A stretch of 34,257 nt of DNA from FEN-1073 sp050010135. Lineage in GTDB: Bacteria; Chloroflexota; Anaerolineae; Anaerolineales; RBG-16-64-43. The position numbers and the translations under genes were made by a program. Every line of letters starts with the position of its first letter. The stretch's first letter is position 1. Location of the stretch: contig JBEKLP010000025.1 in the NCBI GenBank assembly GCA_050010135.1, positions 1-34,257 on the forward strand, read 5' to 3'. A model generated the notes under the pieces. It ran no database searches, was not told the DNA's origin, and was given only the letters and a program-made list of their open reading frames with translations. This document shows, piece by piece, positions 1 to 7,324 of this stretch.

Positions 1-22
1 GGCCGATGGTAGAATCGCCGGC

Positions 23-1009
23 ATGCCCTGGGAGCTTATCGGACACGAGGCAGCGGTGGATCTCCTGCGGCGGGATCTCACCGCCGGGCGGTTGGCGCAT
101 GCCTACCTTTTCACCGGCGCCGACGGGGTCGGCAAACGGACCTTGGCTGTACAATTCGCCCGGGCCGTCAATTGCGAGGCCCCGCCCGCTCCCGGAGATT
201 CCTGCGGGCAATGCAGGGCGTGTCGGCTGATCGGCTCGGGAAAACATCCGGATGTTTTCCATTTGCAGCCGGAGGGACCCGGGGCCCGGATCCCGATCGA
301 TTCCACCCGCGAACTGATCCAAGCCATGATCCTCAAACCGATCGAAGCCCGCCGGCGGATTGGGCTGCTAACGGATTTCCACCGGGCACTCCCCAACGCT
401 GCGAGCGCATTGCTCAAGACAATCGAGGAACCCCCGCCGTCGGCCCTGCTCCTGATCACCGCGGAAAGTGCCGATGAGCTATTGGCGACGATCGTCTCGC
501 GCTGCCGGGTGGTACCGCTGCGGCCGCTCCAGGAGAAAGAAGTGGCGCAGGCGCTGCAAGAGCGGTGGAAGCTGGCTCCTGCGCGCGCGGAACTTCTGGC
601 GCGCATCTCGGGAGGTCGGCTGGGTTGGGCCGTCCTCCAGGCGCAGCTCGAGGATTGGGGTGCCGATCGGGAAGCGCTCTTCCAGCAGTGGTCTCAAATT
701 CTGAGGGGGAACCGCATCGCGCGGTTTGCGCTGGCTCAAAAAACGAGCGCGGACCGCGATGAACTTCGGGCTACGCTTCAAGTATGGCAGTCCTTCGCCC
801 ACGATCTATTGCTGCGCACACTGTCGGGCAGCGCCGAGCTAACCAACATCGATTTCCGGGGCCCTCTGGATAAACTGGCGGAACGTACTTCCCCGGAGCG
901 GGCGCGGCGCTGGCTGTCGGCCTTGCGCAGGGCGGAGGAGCAGATCGACCGGAATGCCAATGTGCGGCTGGCGCTGGAAGCTGCGTTCCTCGACGCGCCG
1001 GTCCTCTAG
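23..1009 (+). CDS. holB: DNA polymerase III subunit delta' (clamp loader)
   Basis: Subunit of the clamp-loader complex that opens the beta sliding clamp and loads it on DNA during replication. The 328-residue protein begins with a RuvB/DnaX-like AAA+ domain. It has a Walker A-like GADGVGKRT at residues 32-40, a four-Cys zinc module (C51, C61, C64, C67, as CGQCRAC) and an SRC motif near residue 159 (VSRCR), followed by a helical C-terminal part. The length fits the delta'/gamma family. An intact P-loop is more typical of DnaX, but the size and the lack of a long C-terminal tail favour HolB. The ATG at 23 lies near the window edge, so promoter and upstream partners (often tmk) are not visible. 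Its stop overlaps the stop of the convergent spoVS gene. Confidence 0.9.
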   Translation: MPWELIGHEAAVDLLRRDLTAGRLAHAYLFTGADGVGKRTLAVQFARAVNCEAPPAPGDSCGQCRACRLIGSGKHPDVFHLQPEGPGARIPIDSTRELIQAMILKPIEARRRIGLLTDFHRALPNAASALLKTIEEPPPSALLLITAESADELLATIVSRCRVVPLRPLQEKEVAQALQERWKLAPARAELLARISGGRLGWAVLQAQLEDWGADREALFQQWSQILRGNRIARFALAQKTSADRDELRATLQVWQSFAHDLLLRTLSGSAELTNIDFRGPLDKLAERTSPERARRWLSALRRAEEQIDRNANVRLALEAAFLDAPVL

Positions 1010-1266
1010 CGGGGTTCCACAACTAGGCGCAGAGCGGTACGTTCCTTGCCGTCGATATCCACTTGCACAAACGAGGGGATGCAAACCACATCGAGGCCGT
1101 CCTGCGCGAGGTACGTGCGGGCGATGGCGCACGCCTTCACGGCCTGATTCACTGCGCCGGCGCCGATAGCCTGCACCTCGACATGATTTTGCTCGCGCAT
1201 TACCCCGGCGATAGCGCCGGCTACCGCGCTGGTCTTCGATTCGGCGGAAACCTTGATGACATCCAT
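1006..1266 (-). CDS. spoVS: Stage V sporulation protein S homologue (SpoVS, Alba-like)
   Basis: Small 86-residue basic protein of the SpoVS family, which adopts an Alba-like fold. In Bacillus it affects sporulation and septation; in non-sporulating phyla its role is unclear, possibly nucleic-acid binding. The sequence starts MDVIKVSAESK and contains GAIAGVMRE, IGAGAVNQAVKACAIAR and the closing TALRLVVEP, all typical of the family, and it spans the full family length. I chose the ATG at 1266 rather than an upstream in-frame start because a GGAGG Shine-Dalgarno sequence lies about nine bases before it on the minus strand. It converges with holB and the two genes share the four bases CTAG at their ends. 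Confidence 0.9.
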   Translation of the reverse strand: MDVIKVSAESKTSAVAGAIAGVMREQNHVEVQAIGAGAVNQAVKACAIARTYLAQDGLDVVCIPSFVQVDIDGKERTALRLVVEPR

Positions 1267-1275
1267 TGGATGTTG

Positions 1276-1280
1276 CCTCC
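1276..1280 (-). promoter_or_regulatory. Ribosome binding site deciding the spoVS start
   Basis: CCTCC on the plus strand reads GGAGG on the minus strand, nine bases before the ATG at 1266. It supports an 86-residue SpoVS over the longer 100-residue reading frame, whose extra N-terminus is not SpoVS-like. Confidence 0.7.
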
Positions 1281-1348
1281 GGGGTCTTGCATCCGGTGCT
1301 GACCGCATCTGCTTCGATTGTATAGGAGGGGATCGGGCGGTGCAACCA

Positions 1349-1357
1349 TGCTATACT
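1349..1357 (+). promoter_or_regulatory. Possible extended -10 promoter for the lipoprotein pair
   Basis: TGCTATACT matches an extended -10 element (TG-n-TATACT). It would start transcription near 1364, about 34 bases before the first lipoprotein start at 1398. No good -35 hexamer is visible, which extended -10 promoters can tolerate. Confidence 0.4.
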
Positions 1358-1397
1358 GCCCGTAATCCGCGTATTTTCTTCCGGAGGGGCGGTCCAC

Positions 1398-2276
1398 ATG
1401 AATAAAAAAGTTATGATCCTTGGGCTGGGTCTAGCATTCACGGTCGCCTGCCTGGGCGCAACGCCCATTTCCTCCGATGCGGTTGGGACCCAAGTGGCCA
1501 AGCAATTGACCTCCATGGCCGCCCTCACCCGAACCAAGCTGCAAAATGCCACAACCGCGCAGGAGAACGGCAACACTCCCGAGGGTCAATTGCCGAGCGT
1601 CACCCCGACCGTCACCCTTCCGCCCTCGCCGAGTCCGACCGTTTCGCCCACCCGCACGCCGACGCTCACCAATACGCCCCCGGCGGACGATCCCCGGCTG
1701 AGCCTGGGGACGCCGAGCTACCGGACGGATTTTCCCGATGGAACAAATTGGTACGTATACGAAGACGACAACGTTAAATTCGAAGCGGTCGACCACAAGT
1801 TCGTCATGACCGCCAAACAGGCGAACGGATACGACAGCTGGACGTTCGCCGCAGGGAACTTGACCAACTACTATCTGGAGATGACCGCCACTACCGATAC
1901 CTGTTCGGGCCGCGACCGCTACGGCTTAGTGGTGGGGGTGCCGTACCCGGCGAACAATCCCTCCTATCTGATGCGGGTCTCATGCGATGGGTATTATTCT
2001 TTCAGCTATTTCAACAACGACCCGAGCGACAACAAGTACCACTTTCTTACGAATTGGACTAAGAGCAGCTACATCTATGCGGGGTCCAATCAGACCAACC
2101 GGGTGGGATTCAAGGCCGAAGGCACCCATCTGACCCTTTACGCCAACGGGCATTTTCTGTCGGAACTGACGGAACCGGATTTCGGCGAAGGCCGGTTCGG
2201 GTTAGCCGTTGGCTCCGTTAGCACCGTAAACTTTGTCGTTCGCGTGAGCGAAGTGGCTTACTGGAAACTGCCGTGA
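1398..2276 (+). CDS. Secreted LamG-like protein, probable lipoprotein
   Basis: 292-residue exported protein. The N-terminus (MNKKVMILGLGLAFTVAC) is a short basic region plus hydrophobic core ending in a cysteine, a possible though non-ideal lipobox. Residues about 60-95 form a Pro/Thr/Ser linker typical of surface proteins. The C-terminal 190 residues look like a beta-sandwich of the concanavalin/LamG or DUF1080 type (GLVVGVPY, NRVGFKAEG, LTLYANGHFL, RFGLAVGS). Two cysteines in this domain (DTCSG and VSCDG) recur in the two paralogues here and may form a disulfide. A GGAGGGG Shine-Dalgarno sequence at 1383-1389 supports the start. The stop overlaps the GTG start of the next paralogue, so the two are probably co-translated. 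The ligand is unknown. Confidence 0.75.
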   Translation: MNKKVMILGLGLAFTVACLGATPISSDAVGTQVAKQLTSMAALTRTKLQNATTAQENGNTPEGQLPSVTPTVTLPPSPSPTVSPTRTPTLTNTPPADDPRLSLGTPSYRTDFPDGTNWYVYEDDNVKFEAVDHKFVMTAKQANGYDSWTFAAGNLTNYYLEMTATTDTCSGRDRYGLVVGVPYPANNPSYLMRVSCDGYYSFSYFNNDPSDNKYHFLTNWTKSSYIYAGSNQTNRVGFKAEGTHLTLYANGHFLSELTEPDFGEGRFGLAVGSVSTVNFVVRVSEVAYWKLP

Positions 2277-3142
2277 GATTTCCCCGCTCCATCTTCCAGC
2301 CCCCGGCCCGGACCGCGGGACGGGCCGATCGCGGGGGGTGGGATGGACTGCGTGCGGTGATCGGCATTACCTCGATCATCATTCTGGCCGGAGGGTTTCT
2401 TTCCGGATGCCGGATCGAACCGCTCGCTCCCACCGCGGAACTTTCCCCGACGATTACCCCCACGGCCGAGCAGCCGCTGGCTTCGCTCCTGCCGACCCTG
2501 GATGAGGTCACCCCCGAGACACCCGCCCCAACCGCCACCCTGACGCCGATGATCACCCGTCCGGCGGCAGCGGTCGCAAGGATTTTCTACGATGCGCTGG
2601 ACGACAACTCGTCCGGATGGGCGCTGCGCAAGACTGAAGTTGGATCCGCCGCCTTCGCCAACGGGTGGCTGGTGTTTACGGTCAGCGCACCCTACACCTC
2701 ACTGAGTTCCACCCTGCCGCATGATTTTCCGTCCGACATTTATATCGAGGTTACGGCGCAAACGATCCTGTGCGGCACGGGAGTCGATACGTTCGGGATT
2801 ATCTTCCGGAACCAGAGCGACCACAGTTACCGGTTTGCCGTCACCTGCCGCGGGCGGTTGCGCATGGAACGCTATGCGGGCAATACCCTGGACGGGGCAA
2901 GCGCCTGGCAGGACACCCTCGGCTTGCTGCAGGGCGCACCCGCGACGAATCAAATCAGCGTGCTCCTGCAGGGGACGACTTTCCGATTCTTCGTCAACGG
3001 CGCCGAGGTGTTTTCCACCCACGACCCGGTCAGCGCGTCGGGAGGCGTGGGATTGTTTGTAGAATCCGAAAAGAGCAAAATACTCTCGGTAGGGTTTGAC
3101 AATCTGGCGGTCTATAGCGTGGCTTCCTCCCCGGAATCGTAA
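2273..3142 (+). CDS. LamG-like lipoprotein, paralogue of the preceding gene
   Basis: 289-residue lipoprotein. A long Arg-rich N-region is followed by a hydrophobic core (IGITSIIILAGGF) and a clear lipobox LSGC, so the mature protein is probably lipid-anchored outside the membrane. A Pro/Thr linker (about residues 50-100) leads to a beta-rich LamG/DUF1080-like domain with FGIIFRNQ, YRFAVTCRG, FRFFVNGAEV and GGVGLFVES. The paired cysteines (TILCG and VTCRG) match those in the paralogues at 1398 and 32883. The start used is GTG at 2273 in a GTGA overlap with the upstream stop. An in-frame GTG at 2357 is possible but would leave a signal peptide without positive charges. Probably part of a two-gene operon; function unknown, perhaps polysaccharide or surface binding. 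Confidence 0.75.
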   Translation: MRFPRSIFQPPARTAGRADRGGWDGLRAVIGITSIIILAGGFLSGCRIEPLAPTAELSPTITPTAEQPLASLLPTLDEVTPETPAPTATLTPMITRPAAAVARIFYDALDDNSSGWALRKTEVGSAAFANGWLVFTVSAPYTSLSSTLPHDFPSDIYIEVTAQTILCGTGVDTFGIIFRNQSDHSYRFAVTCRGRLRMERYAGNTLDGASAWQDTLGLLQGAPATNQISVLLQGTTFRFFVNGAEVFSTHDPVSASGGVGLFVESEKSKILSVGFDNLAVYSVASSPES

Positions 3143-3223
3143 CGAATACATTCTCCTTTCGCAGATTATTCCCGCTGCCATATTTCGGATGATGGGCTGG
3201 AGTAAAATGCCGGAGAACTCTGT

Positions 3224-3236
3224 CCCCCTCTGGGGG
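3224..3236 (+). terminator. Short GC hairpin after the lipoprotein pair
   Basis: CCCCC-TCT-GGGGG forms a small strong hairpin followed by TCTT. It lies 80 bases after the lipoprotein stop and just before the -35 box of the next promoter. It may be a weak terminator or simply insulation; the T-tract is poor. Confidence 0.3.
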
Positions 3237-3238
3237 TC

Positions 3239-3266
3239 TTGACAAAACCGCCGTAGGAAATATAAT
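3239..3266 (+). promoter_or_regulatory. Perfect-consensus sigma-70 promoter of the ABC operon
   Basis: TTGACA at 3239-3244 and TATAAT at 3261-3266, separated by 16 bases, match the housekeeping consensus at all twelve positions. Transcription should start near 3273, ahead of the membrane protein gene at 3312. It is the best promoter seen in the window, and the palindrome just downstream suggests that it is repressed. Confidence 0.8.
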
Positions 3267-3281
3267 ACCAATAACTTTGCA

Positions 3282-3299
3282 TTACAAACTTATTTGTAA
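3282..3299. promoter_or_regulatory. Candidate operator palindrome
   Basis: TTACAAA-CTTA-TTTGTAA is a perfect 7+4+7 inverted repeat just downstream of the predicted start of transcription and immediately before the Shine-Dalgarno sequence. Winged-helix dimers commonly bind such sites, and a winged-helix regulator is the second gene of this operon. Autoregulation is therefore a reasonable inference, not shown. Confidence 0.55.
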
Positions 3300-3311
3300 A
3301 TGGAGATTACC

Positions 3312-3935
3312 ATGGCCGACTTGGGGAAAATCCGGTTTATCACGGTGAATTATTCCCGGATGCAGGGATTAAAAGCTGTCCCGCCCGGATTGCTGCTCTT
3401 TCTGGTCGATTTATGGGCCAACGCCCAAACGGGCCGGGCGAGAGATTTGTCGCTGCCGATCGTATATTTATTTGCGGGGGCCGTCCTGTACGCGTTGATC
3501 GATTGGTACTACCGCATGACGTACGGCCGGGTGGAACAAACGGCCCGTTCCTTGTGGACGGACGTAATTCTCTCCACGGTGTTTTCCGTCCTGGCAATCG
3601 GCGCGTATTGGTTGGATGTATCTTTGAAACTCCCGGTTTCCATCTTCGCGCTGGTCTTCGCGCTGGGGTTGCTGTTGGATTACCTTCGGATGGTTCACTT
3701 GGCGGGCGGCCAATCGCTGTCCGTGTTCCCCGCTGCATTGGTCTGTACCGGATTGATCGCCCTCTCGGCGTTCCTCCCGCTGGCGGGGAAGCCGACCCTG
3801 GAATTTTTCGGGTTCCGTTCCCCGATATTTCTGGTGTACGCGGTGGATGGGATCTTGGTCGTGTTGTTTGGATTGGCGGGACACCTCTTCCTGGTTCGAT
3901 CGATGCCTTCAGCAGGCGAGGTGGCTCATGGATAG
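3312..3935 (+). CDS. Multi-pass membrane protein, unknown function
   Basis: 207-residue integral membrane protein with about five or six hydrophobic segments (for example VPPGLLLFLVDLWA, IVYLFAGAVLYALI, VILSTVFSVLAIGAYW, IFALVFALGLLLDYL, FLVYAVDGILVVLFGLAG). No family was recognised. I prefer the ATG at 3312 over an in-frame ATG at 3300 because GGAG at 3302-3305 lies six bases before it. The gene overlaps the start of the winged-helix regulator by eight bases, so the two are translationally coupled. It is the first gene of an operon with an ABC transporter. It could be a sensor or an accessory protein for the regulator, but that is speculation from context. Confidence 0.65.
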   Translation: MADLGKIRFITVNYSRMQGLKAVPPGLLLFLVDLWANAQTGRARDLSLPIVYLFAGAVLYALIDWYYRMTYGRVEQTARSLWTDVILSTVFSVLAIGAYWLDVSLKLPVSIFALVFALGLLLDYLRMVHLAGGQSLSVFPAALVCTGLIALSAFLPLAGKPTLEFFGFRSPIFLVYAVDGILVVLFGLAGHLFLVRSMPSAGEVAHG

Positions 3936-4251
3936 TCCGTTTGAGGAGCTGGCCGGTCTGGATCGGATCATTCATGAACCGACGCGGCTGTCCATTTTAA
4001 CCGCCCTGGCTTCCTGCAAGGCTGCCGACTTCATCTTTCTGCAGCGGTTGATCGGACTGAGCGGCGGCAATCTTTCCAGCCACATCGCCAAACTCGAGGA
4101 GGCGGGGCTGGTGCGGGTGGAAAAACAATTCGTCGAGAAACGGCCCAACACCCGGATCGAGATAACCGACCGGGGCCAGAAGGCCGTCCGCGAACACTGG
4201 AAGAAGCTGGACCAGTTGGGGGAAAAAGCCAGGGAGTGGAAGAAGGAGTAG
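3928..4251 (+). CDS. Winged-helix transcriptional regulator (HTH_34 type)
   Basis: 107-residue MarR/ArsR-like winged-helix protein, resembling the short regulators found next to ABC-2 transporters (Pfam HTH_34 type). It begins MDSPFEELAGLDRIIHEP. It carries the DNA-recognition region LIGLSGGNLSSHIAKLEEAGLV, split here as GLSGGNLSSHIAKLEE then AGLVRVEK, and a wing ending RIEITDRGQKAV. The ATG at 3928 lies inside the end of the upstream gene, an eight-base overlap. It is likely a repressor of its own operon acting at the palindrome at 3282-3299 (inference). A 16-bp-stem hairpin separates it from the ATPase gene. Confidence 0.85.
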   Translation: MDSPFEELAGLDRIIHEPTRLSILTALASCKAADFIFLQRLIGLSGGNLSSHIAKLEEAGLVRVEKQFVEKRPNTRIEITDRGQKAVREHWKKLDQLGEKAREWKKE

Positions 4252-4266
4252 CGCCCCCTCCTCTGT

Positions 4267-4303
4267 CCTCCCCCGTTTATCGTAGACCGATAAACGGGGG
4301 AGG
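4267..4303. repeat. Palindromic element A1, 16-bp perfect stem
   Basis: Left arm 4267-4282 (CCTCCCCCGTTTATCG), loop TAGAC, right arm 4288-4303, with all sixteen pairs perfect. It resembles three other CTCCCC...GGGGAG palindromes in this window (22961, 27982, 32817). In the operon mRNA it sits directly 5' of the Shine-Dalgarno sequence (GGAGAGGG, about 4310-4316) of the ATPase gene. It could tune expression or protect the mRNA segment. No T-tract follows, so it is not a typical terminator. Confidence 0.7.
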
Positions 4304-4322
4304 AAAAAGGAGAGGGATCTTC

Positions 4323-5171
4323 ATGAACACGATCGAAACGAATTCCCTGAATCGTTCCTTCAACGGGCGCGAAGCCGTCCGCGGAATTTCCTTCGCCGTT
4401 GAGGAGGGCGAGATCTTCGGATTGCTCGGGCCCAACGGAGCCGGAAAGACCACCACCATCCGCATGCTCACCGGCCAATTACGTCCGTCCTCCGGAGAAG
4501 CCCGCGTGGCGGGGTACGATGTGGTCCGCCAGCGACAGGCGCTCAAATCGCAAATCGGCGTGGTATTCGAATATCAGAATTTGTACGAACGGATGACGGG
4601 CAGAGACAACCTGCTCTTGGCCGCCCGGCTATTTGGATGCGATACCCGCAGGGTGGCGGAAATGCTGGAAATGGTAGGGTTGCAGGAGCGGGCCAACGAA
4701 CCCATCCGCAGCTATTCCAATGGGATGAAGCAGCGCCTGCTTGTCGCCCGGGCGCTGATCCACAATCCGCGGATCCTTTTTCTGGACGAACCGACCAAAG
4801 GGCTGGATCCCGCCGCGTCGCGCCAGATTCGGAGCCTGGTGAAGGATCTTGCGGGCCGGGGGGTGACGGTCCTGCTCACGACCCATTATATGGAAGAGGC
4901 CGACCAGCTTTGCCAGCGCGTGGCGTTCCTTTGCGAAGGCCGGATTGTGGCGTTGGATTCGCCGCAGAATTTGAAGGTGGCGCACGGTCAGCGACTGGTG
5001 CGCGCGGTATTCCGGGATGGCAGCGAACGGACCGTGCGGCTGGATGACCCGGCCGACGGGCGGCAGCTTGGTGAATGGGCCGCCCACGGCGAAATTGTCA
5101 CCCTGCATTCTGCGGAAGCCACGCTGGAGGAAATCTTCATCCAGCTTACCGGGAAAGGATTGGCGGAATGA
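4323..5171 (+). CDS. ABC transporter ATP-binding protein (CcmA/NatA type)
   Basis: 282-residue cytoplasmic ATPase that powers the ABC-2 permease encoded next to it. Motifs in order: Walker A GPNGAGKTT at residues 36-44, Q-loop region VVFEYQNLYERMT, signature YSNGMKQRL, Walker B ILFLDEPTKGLDP and the switch histidine in LLTTHYMEEADQL. The C-terminal 70 residues carry the usual extension of drug- and ion-export ATPases, ending EEIFIQLTGKG. The ATG at 4323 has a good Shine-Dalgarno sequence just after hairpin A1; upstream in-frame residues come from that hairpin and are not ABC-like. Its stop overlaps the permease start as ATGA. The substrate is unknown. Confidence 0.92.
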   Translation: MNTIETNSLNRSFNGREAVRGISFAVEEGEIFGLLGPNGAGKTTTIRMLTGQLRPSSGEARVAGYDVVRQRQALKSQIGVVFEYQNLYERMTGRDNLLLAARLFGCDTRRVAEMLEMVGLQERANEPIRSYSNGMKQRLLVARALIHNPRILFLDEPTKGLDPAASRQIRSLVKDLAGRGVTVLLTTHYMEEADQLCQRVAFLCEGRIVALDSPQNLKVAHGQRLVRAVFRDGSERTVRLDDPADGRQLGEWAAHGEIVTLHSAEATLEEIFIQLTGKGLAE

Positions 5172-6250
5172 ACGGGCGGATTATTTTGGCCATCGCGCAA
5201 AAAGACATCCGCGACGCTATAAGAAACCGGTATCTGCTGGTCGGATTGATTTTGCCGGTCGGGATGTCCCTGCTCTTCCGCATCCTGTTTAGCGGCGCGT
5301 CGGATGTGGCCATTCCCACCGTAGCGGTGTACGACCCGGCCGGATCGCGCTTGACGGCGCAATTGCAGGCGCTGCCGCAAATTAACCTATTAAAAGTGGA
5401 TTCCACGACGCAGCTGGAGGCGCAGGTGCGGAATGCGGGAATGTCGGTCGGAGGAATCGCGATCCCCCCAAATTTCGACCAGGATATTGCGTCCGGCGCT
5501 CAGCCGGAAATAACCGTCTATCTGAATATGCAAAAAAATGCATCGCAACTAGCGGCCCTTCGCCAGCTGATCTCGGATCAGGTGTGGGCGCTCAATCCGG
5601 CGGCCGAGCCGGCTAGGATCCACTGGTCGGATGTTGCCCCCCCGCAGGGCTCATCGGCCAGCGTGGCCTTTCGGATCGAACTCTATTTGCTGGTTTTATT
5701 TCTGGTGATGTCGCTCACGATGACCGGCGCCTTCGTGGTGCCGCTGCTGCTCGTGGAGGAAAAGGATAAACACACGATGGAGTTCCTGCTTGTCTCCCCT
5801 GCAACCCCGACGGAGGTGGTGGCTGGAAAGGCGATCACCGGATTGGTCTACAGCGCCATCGGGGCGGGCACGATGCTCGTTCTCAACCACGGTTGGGCGG
5901 GCAATTGGCCAGTGACCTTTCTGACCGTGTTGTTGGGTGCCCTGTTCATGGTGGCCGTCGGGTTGTTGATGGGCAGCGTGTTCCAGACCATGATGCAGGT
6001 CAACACCTGGTCGAGCATCATTATGCTGATCATTTTAGCGCCCACCTGGTTTACGGTGTTCCAACTGCCGCCCATCCTCAATACGATCGTCCGGCTGATC
6101 CCGACGTACTATTTGGCGGATCTCCTTAACCTGTCGCTGAACAACATGGTCACGCTGTCCGCCGGGGCGACGGATTTTGGCGTTCTTTTGGCGGGTCTGA
6201 TCTTAATATTCGGGCTTGTGATCTGGATTCTGCGGCGTCAGGAAACGTAA
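5168..6250 (+). CDS. ABC-2 type permease (NatB/YhaP-like)
   Basis: 360-residue ABC-2 family permease. One N-terminal membrane helix (YLLVGLILPVGMSLLF) is followed by an extracytoplasmic domain of about 130 residues. After residue about 180 come five hydrophobic helices, including ELYLLVLFLVMSLTMTGAFV, FLTVLLGALFMVAVGLLMGS and the last, LLAGLILIFGLVIWIL. The segment EEKDKHTMEFLLVSPATP is the conserved cytoplasmic loop of this family. It starts inside the ATPase stop (ATGA), so production is coupled. With the ATPase it probably forms an exporter for ions, lipids or a small toxic compound. It is the last gene of the operon, and its end converges with lipA at a distance of 13 bases. Confidence 0.88.
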   Translation: MNGRIILAIAQKDIRDAIRNRYLLVGLILPVGMSLLFRILFSGASDVAIPTVAVYDPAGSRLTAQLQALPQINLLKVDSTTQLEAQVRNAGMSVGGIAIPPNFDQDIASGAQPEITVYLNMQKNASQLAALRQLISDQVWALNPAAEPARIHWSDVAPPQGSSASVAFRIELYLLVLFLVMSLTMTGAFVVPLLLVEEKDKHTMEFLLVSPATPTEVVAGKAITGLVYSAIGAGTMLVLNHGWAGNWPVTFLTVLLGALFMVAVGLLMGSVFQTMMQVNTWSSIIMLIILAPTWFTVFQLPPILNTIVRLIPTYYLADLLNLSLNNMVTLSAGATDFGVLLAGLILIFGLVIWILRRQET

Positions 6251-6263
6251 CTGTCGGCCTATG

Positions 6264-7202
6264 CTATTTTCCGCCTGCCTGGTTTTTTGGGGTTAACGCC
6301 CTGGCTTGTTCGTCCGCCCGGTAGGAAGACCGCACCAAGGGGGAGGATTCGACCCAGCGGAATCCCATCTCCTCCAGACCGATCCGCTTGAGCTCGGCGA
6401 ATTCCTCCGGAGGATAATAGCGTTCCACCGGAAAATGCCGGCGCGAGGGTTGAAGGTACTGGCCGATCGTTAAAATATCCACGCTCCACCGGCGGAGGTC
6501 GCGCATGACTTCCGCCGTTTCATCAAACGTCTCCCCCAGCCCGACCATAATTCCGGATTTGGTGATCTGATCCGGGTTCAATTGTTTCGCGCCCTGTAAG
6601 GTCGCCTGCGCCCATACGTACCGGTCCTGCGGCTGAACTTTCCGAAACAGACGCGGCACCGTTTCCACATTGTGATTGAGAATATCCGGGCGGGCTTCCG
6701 CCACGATGCGCAAGGCATCCTGTCTCCCCTTGAAATCCGGGATGAGCACTTCCACCGTGCAGCCGGATACCCGCTCGCGGATGCGTTGAATGCTCGCGGC
6801 GAAAACGGAAGCCCCGCCGTCGGCCAGATCGTCCCGATTGACCGACGTGATCACCACGTGATGCAGCCGCATCCGTTGCACCGCCTGGGCGACGCGATCG
6901 GGTTCGTCGGGAGAGAGCGGCTTCGGGCGACCGTGCTTGATGTCGCAGAATCCACAGGCACGAGTGCACACATCCCCCAGCAGCAGGAAGGTGGCGGTTC
7001 CGCGGCTCCAGCATTCGCCCAGATTGGGGCACATCGCCTCCTCGCACACGGTATGCAGCCCTTCGCCGCGCATCAGCTCGCGCACCGCGTTCACCGATTC
7101 GTCGGAGGGTTTCCCCAGGCGAATCCATTCCGGCCGCCGCCGGGGGCGGGGCGGTTCGTTTCCTTCCGGGATGCGCATTCGGTCGCGGGCGGGTTCGGAC
7201 AT
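6264..7202 (-). CDS. lipA: Lipoyl synthase
   Basis: Radical SAM enzyme that inserts two sulfur atoms into the octanoyl chain on lipoyl domains, completing lipoate for pyruvate dehydrogenase and glycine cleavage. The 312-residue protein has both required clusters. The auxiliary cluster is C53, C58, C64 (CEEAMCPNLGEC). The radical SAM cluster is C79, C83, C86 (CTRACGFC). The C-terminal RSSY at 291-294 supplies the serine ligand of the auxiliary cluster. I chose the ATG at 7202, with GAGGA about ten bases upstream on the minus strand. The longer frame adds 27 residues that do not look like LipA. No lipB or lipoyl ligase is visible nearby. It converges with the ABC operon. Confidence 0.96.
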   Translation of the reverse strand: MSEPARDRMRIPEGNEPPRPRRRPEWIRLGKPSDESVNAVRELMRGEGLHTVCEEAMCPNLGECWSRGTATFLLLGDVCTRACGFCDIKHGRPKPLSPDEPDRVAQAVQRMRLHHVVITSVNRDDLADGGASVFAASIQRIRERVSGCTVEVLIPDFKGRQDALRIVAEARPDILNHNVETVPRLFRKVQPQDRYVWAQATLQGAKQLNPDQITKSGIMVGLGETFDETAEVMRDLRRWSVDILTIGQYLQPSRRHFPVERYYPPEEFAELKRIGLEEMGFRWVESSPLVRSSYRADEQARALTPKNQAGGK

Positions 7203-7312
7203 GCCGGTTCGTTCCTCGCGGCGGCAGTGTAATGCGCTTTTGATCGGAAGACAATCCACTGGGTGGGAATGGCCCCCGTCCAACCGCGGCTCCGCGGAAT
7301 TTAAATTTTAGT

Positions 7313-7318
7313 TACAAT
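7313..7318 (+). promoter_or_regulatory. Possible -10 box for a leaderless GNAT mRNA
   Basis: TACAAT ends seven bases before the ATG of the acetyltransferase, so transcription would begin at or next to the start codon. No Shine-Dalgarno sequence is present. No clear -35 box is seen. Confidence 0.3.
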
Positions 7319-7324
7319 GCTGGA

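Noticed and set aside
839..1576. 245-codon minus-strand open frame across holB and the first lipoprotein
   Set aside because: It overlaps holB, spoVS and the lipoprotein on the opposite or shifted frame and has Arg-rich, low-information composition. It is a GC-rich shadow.
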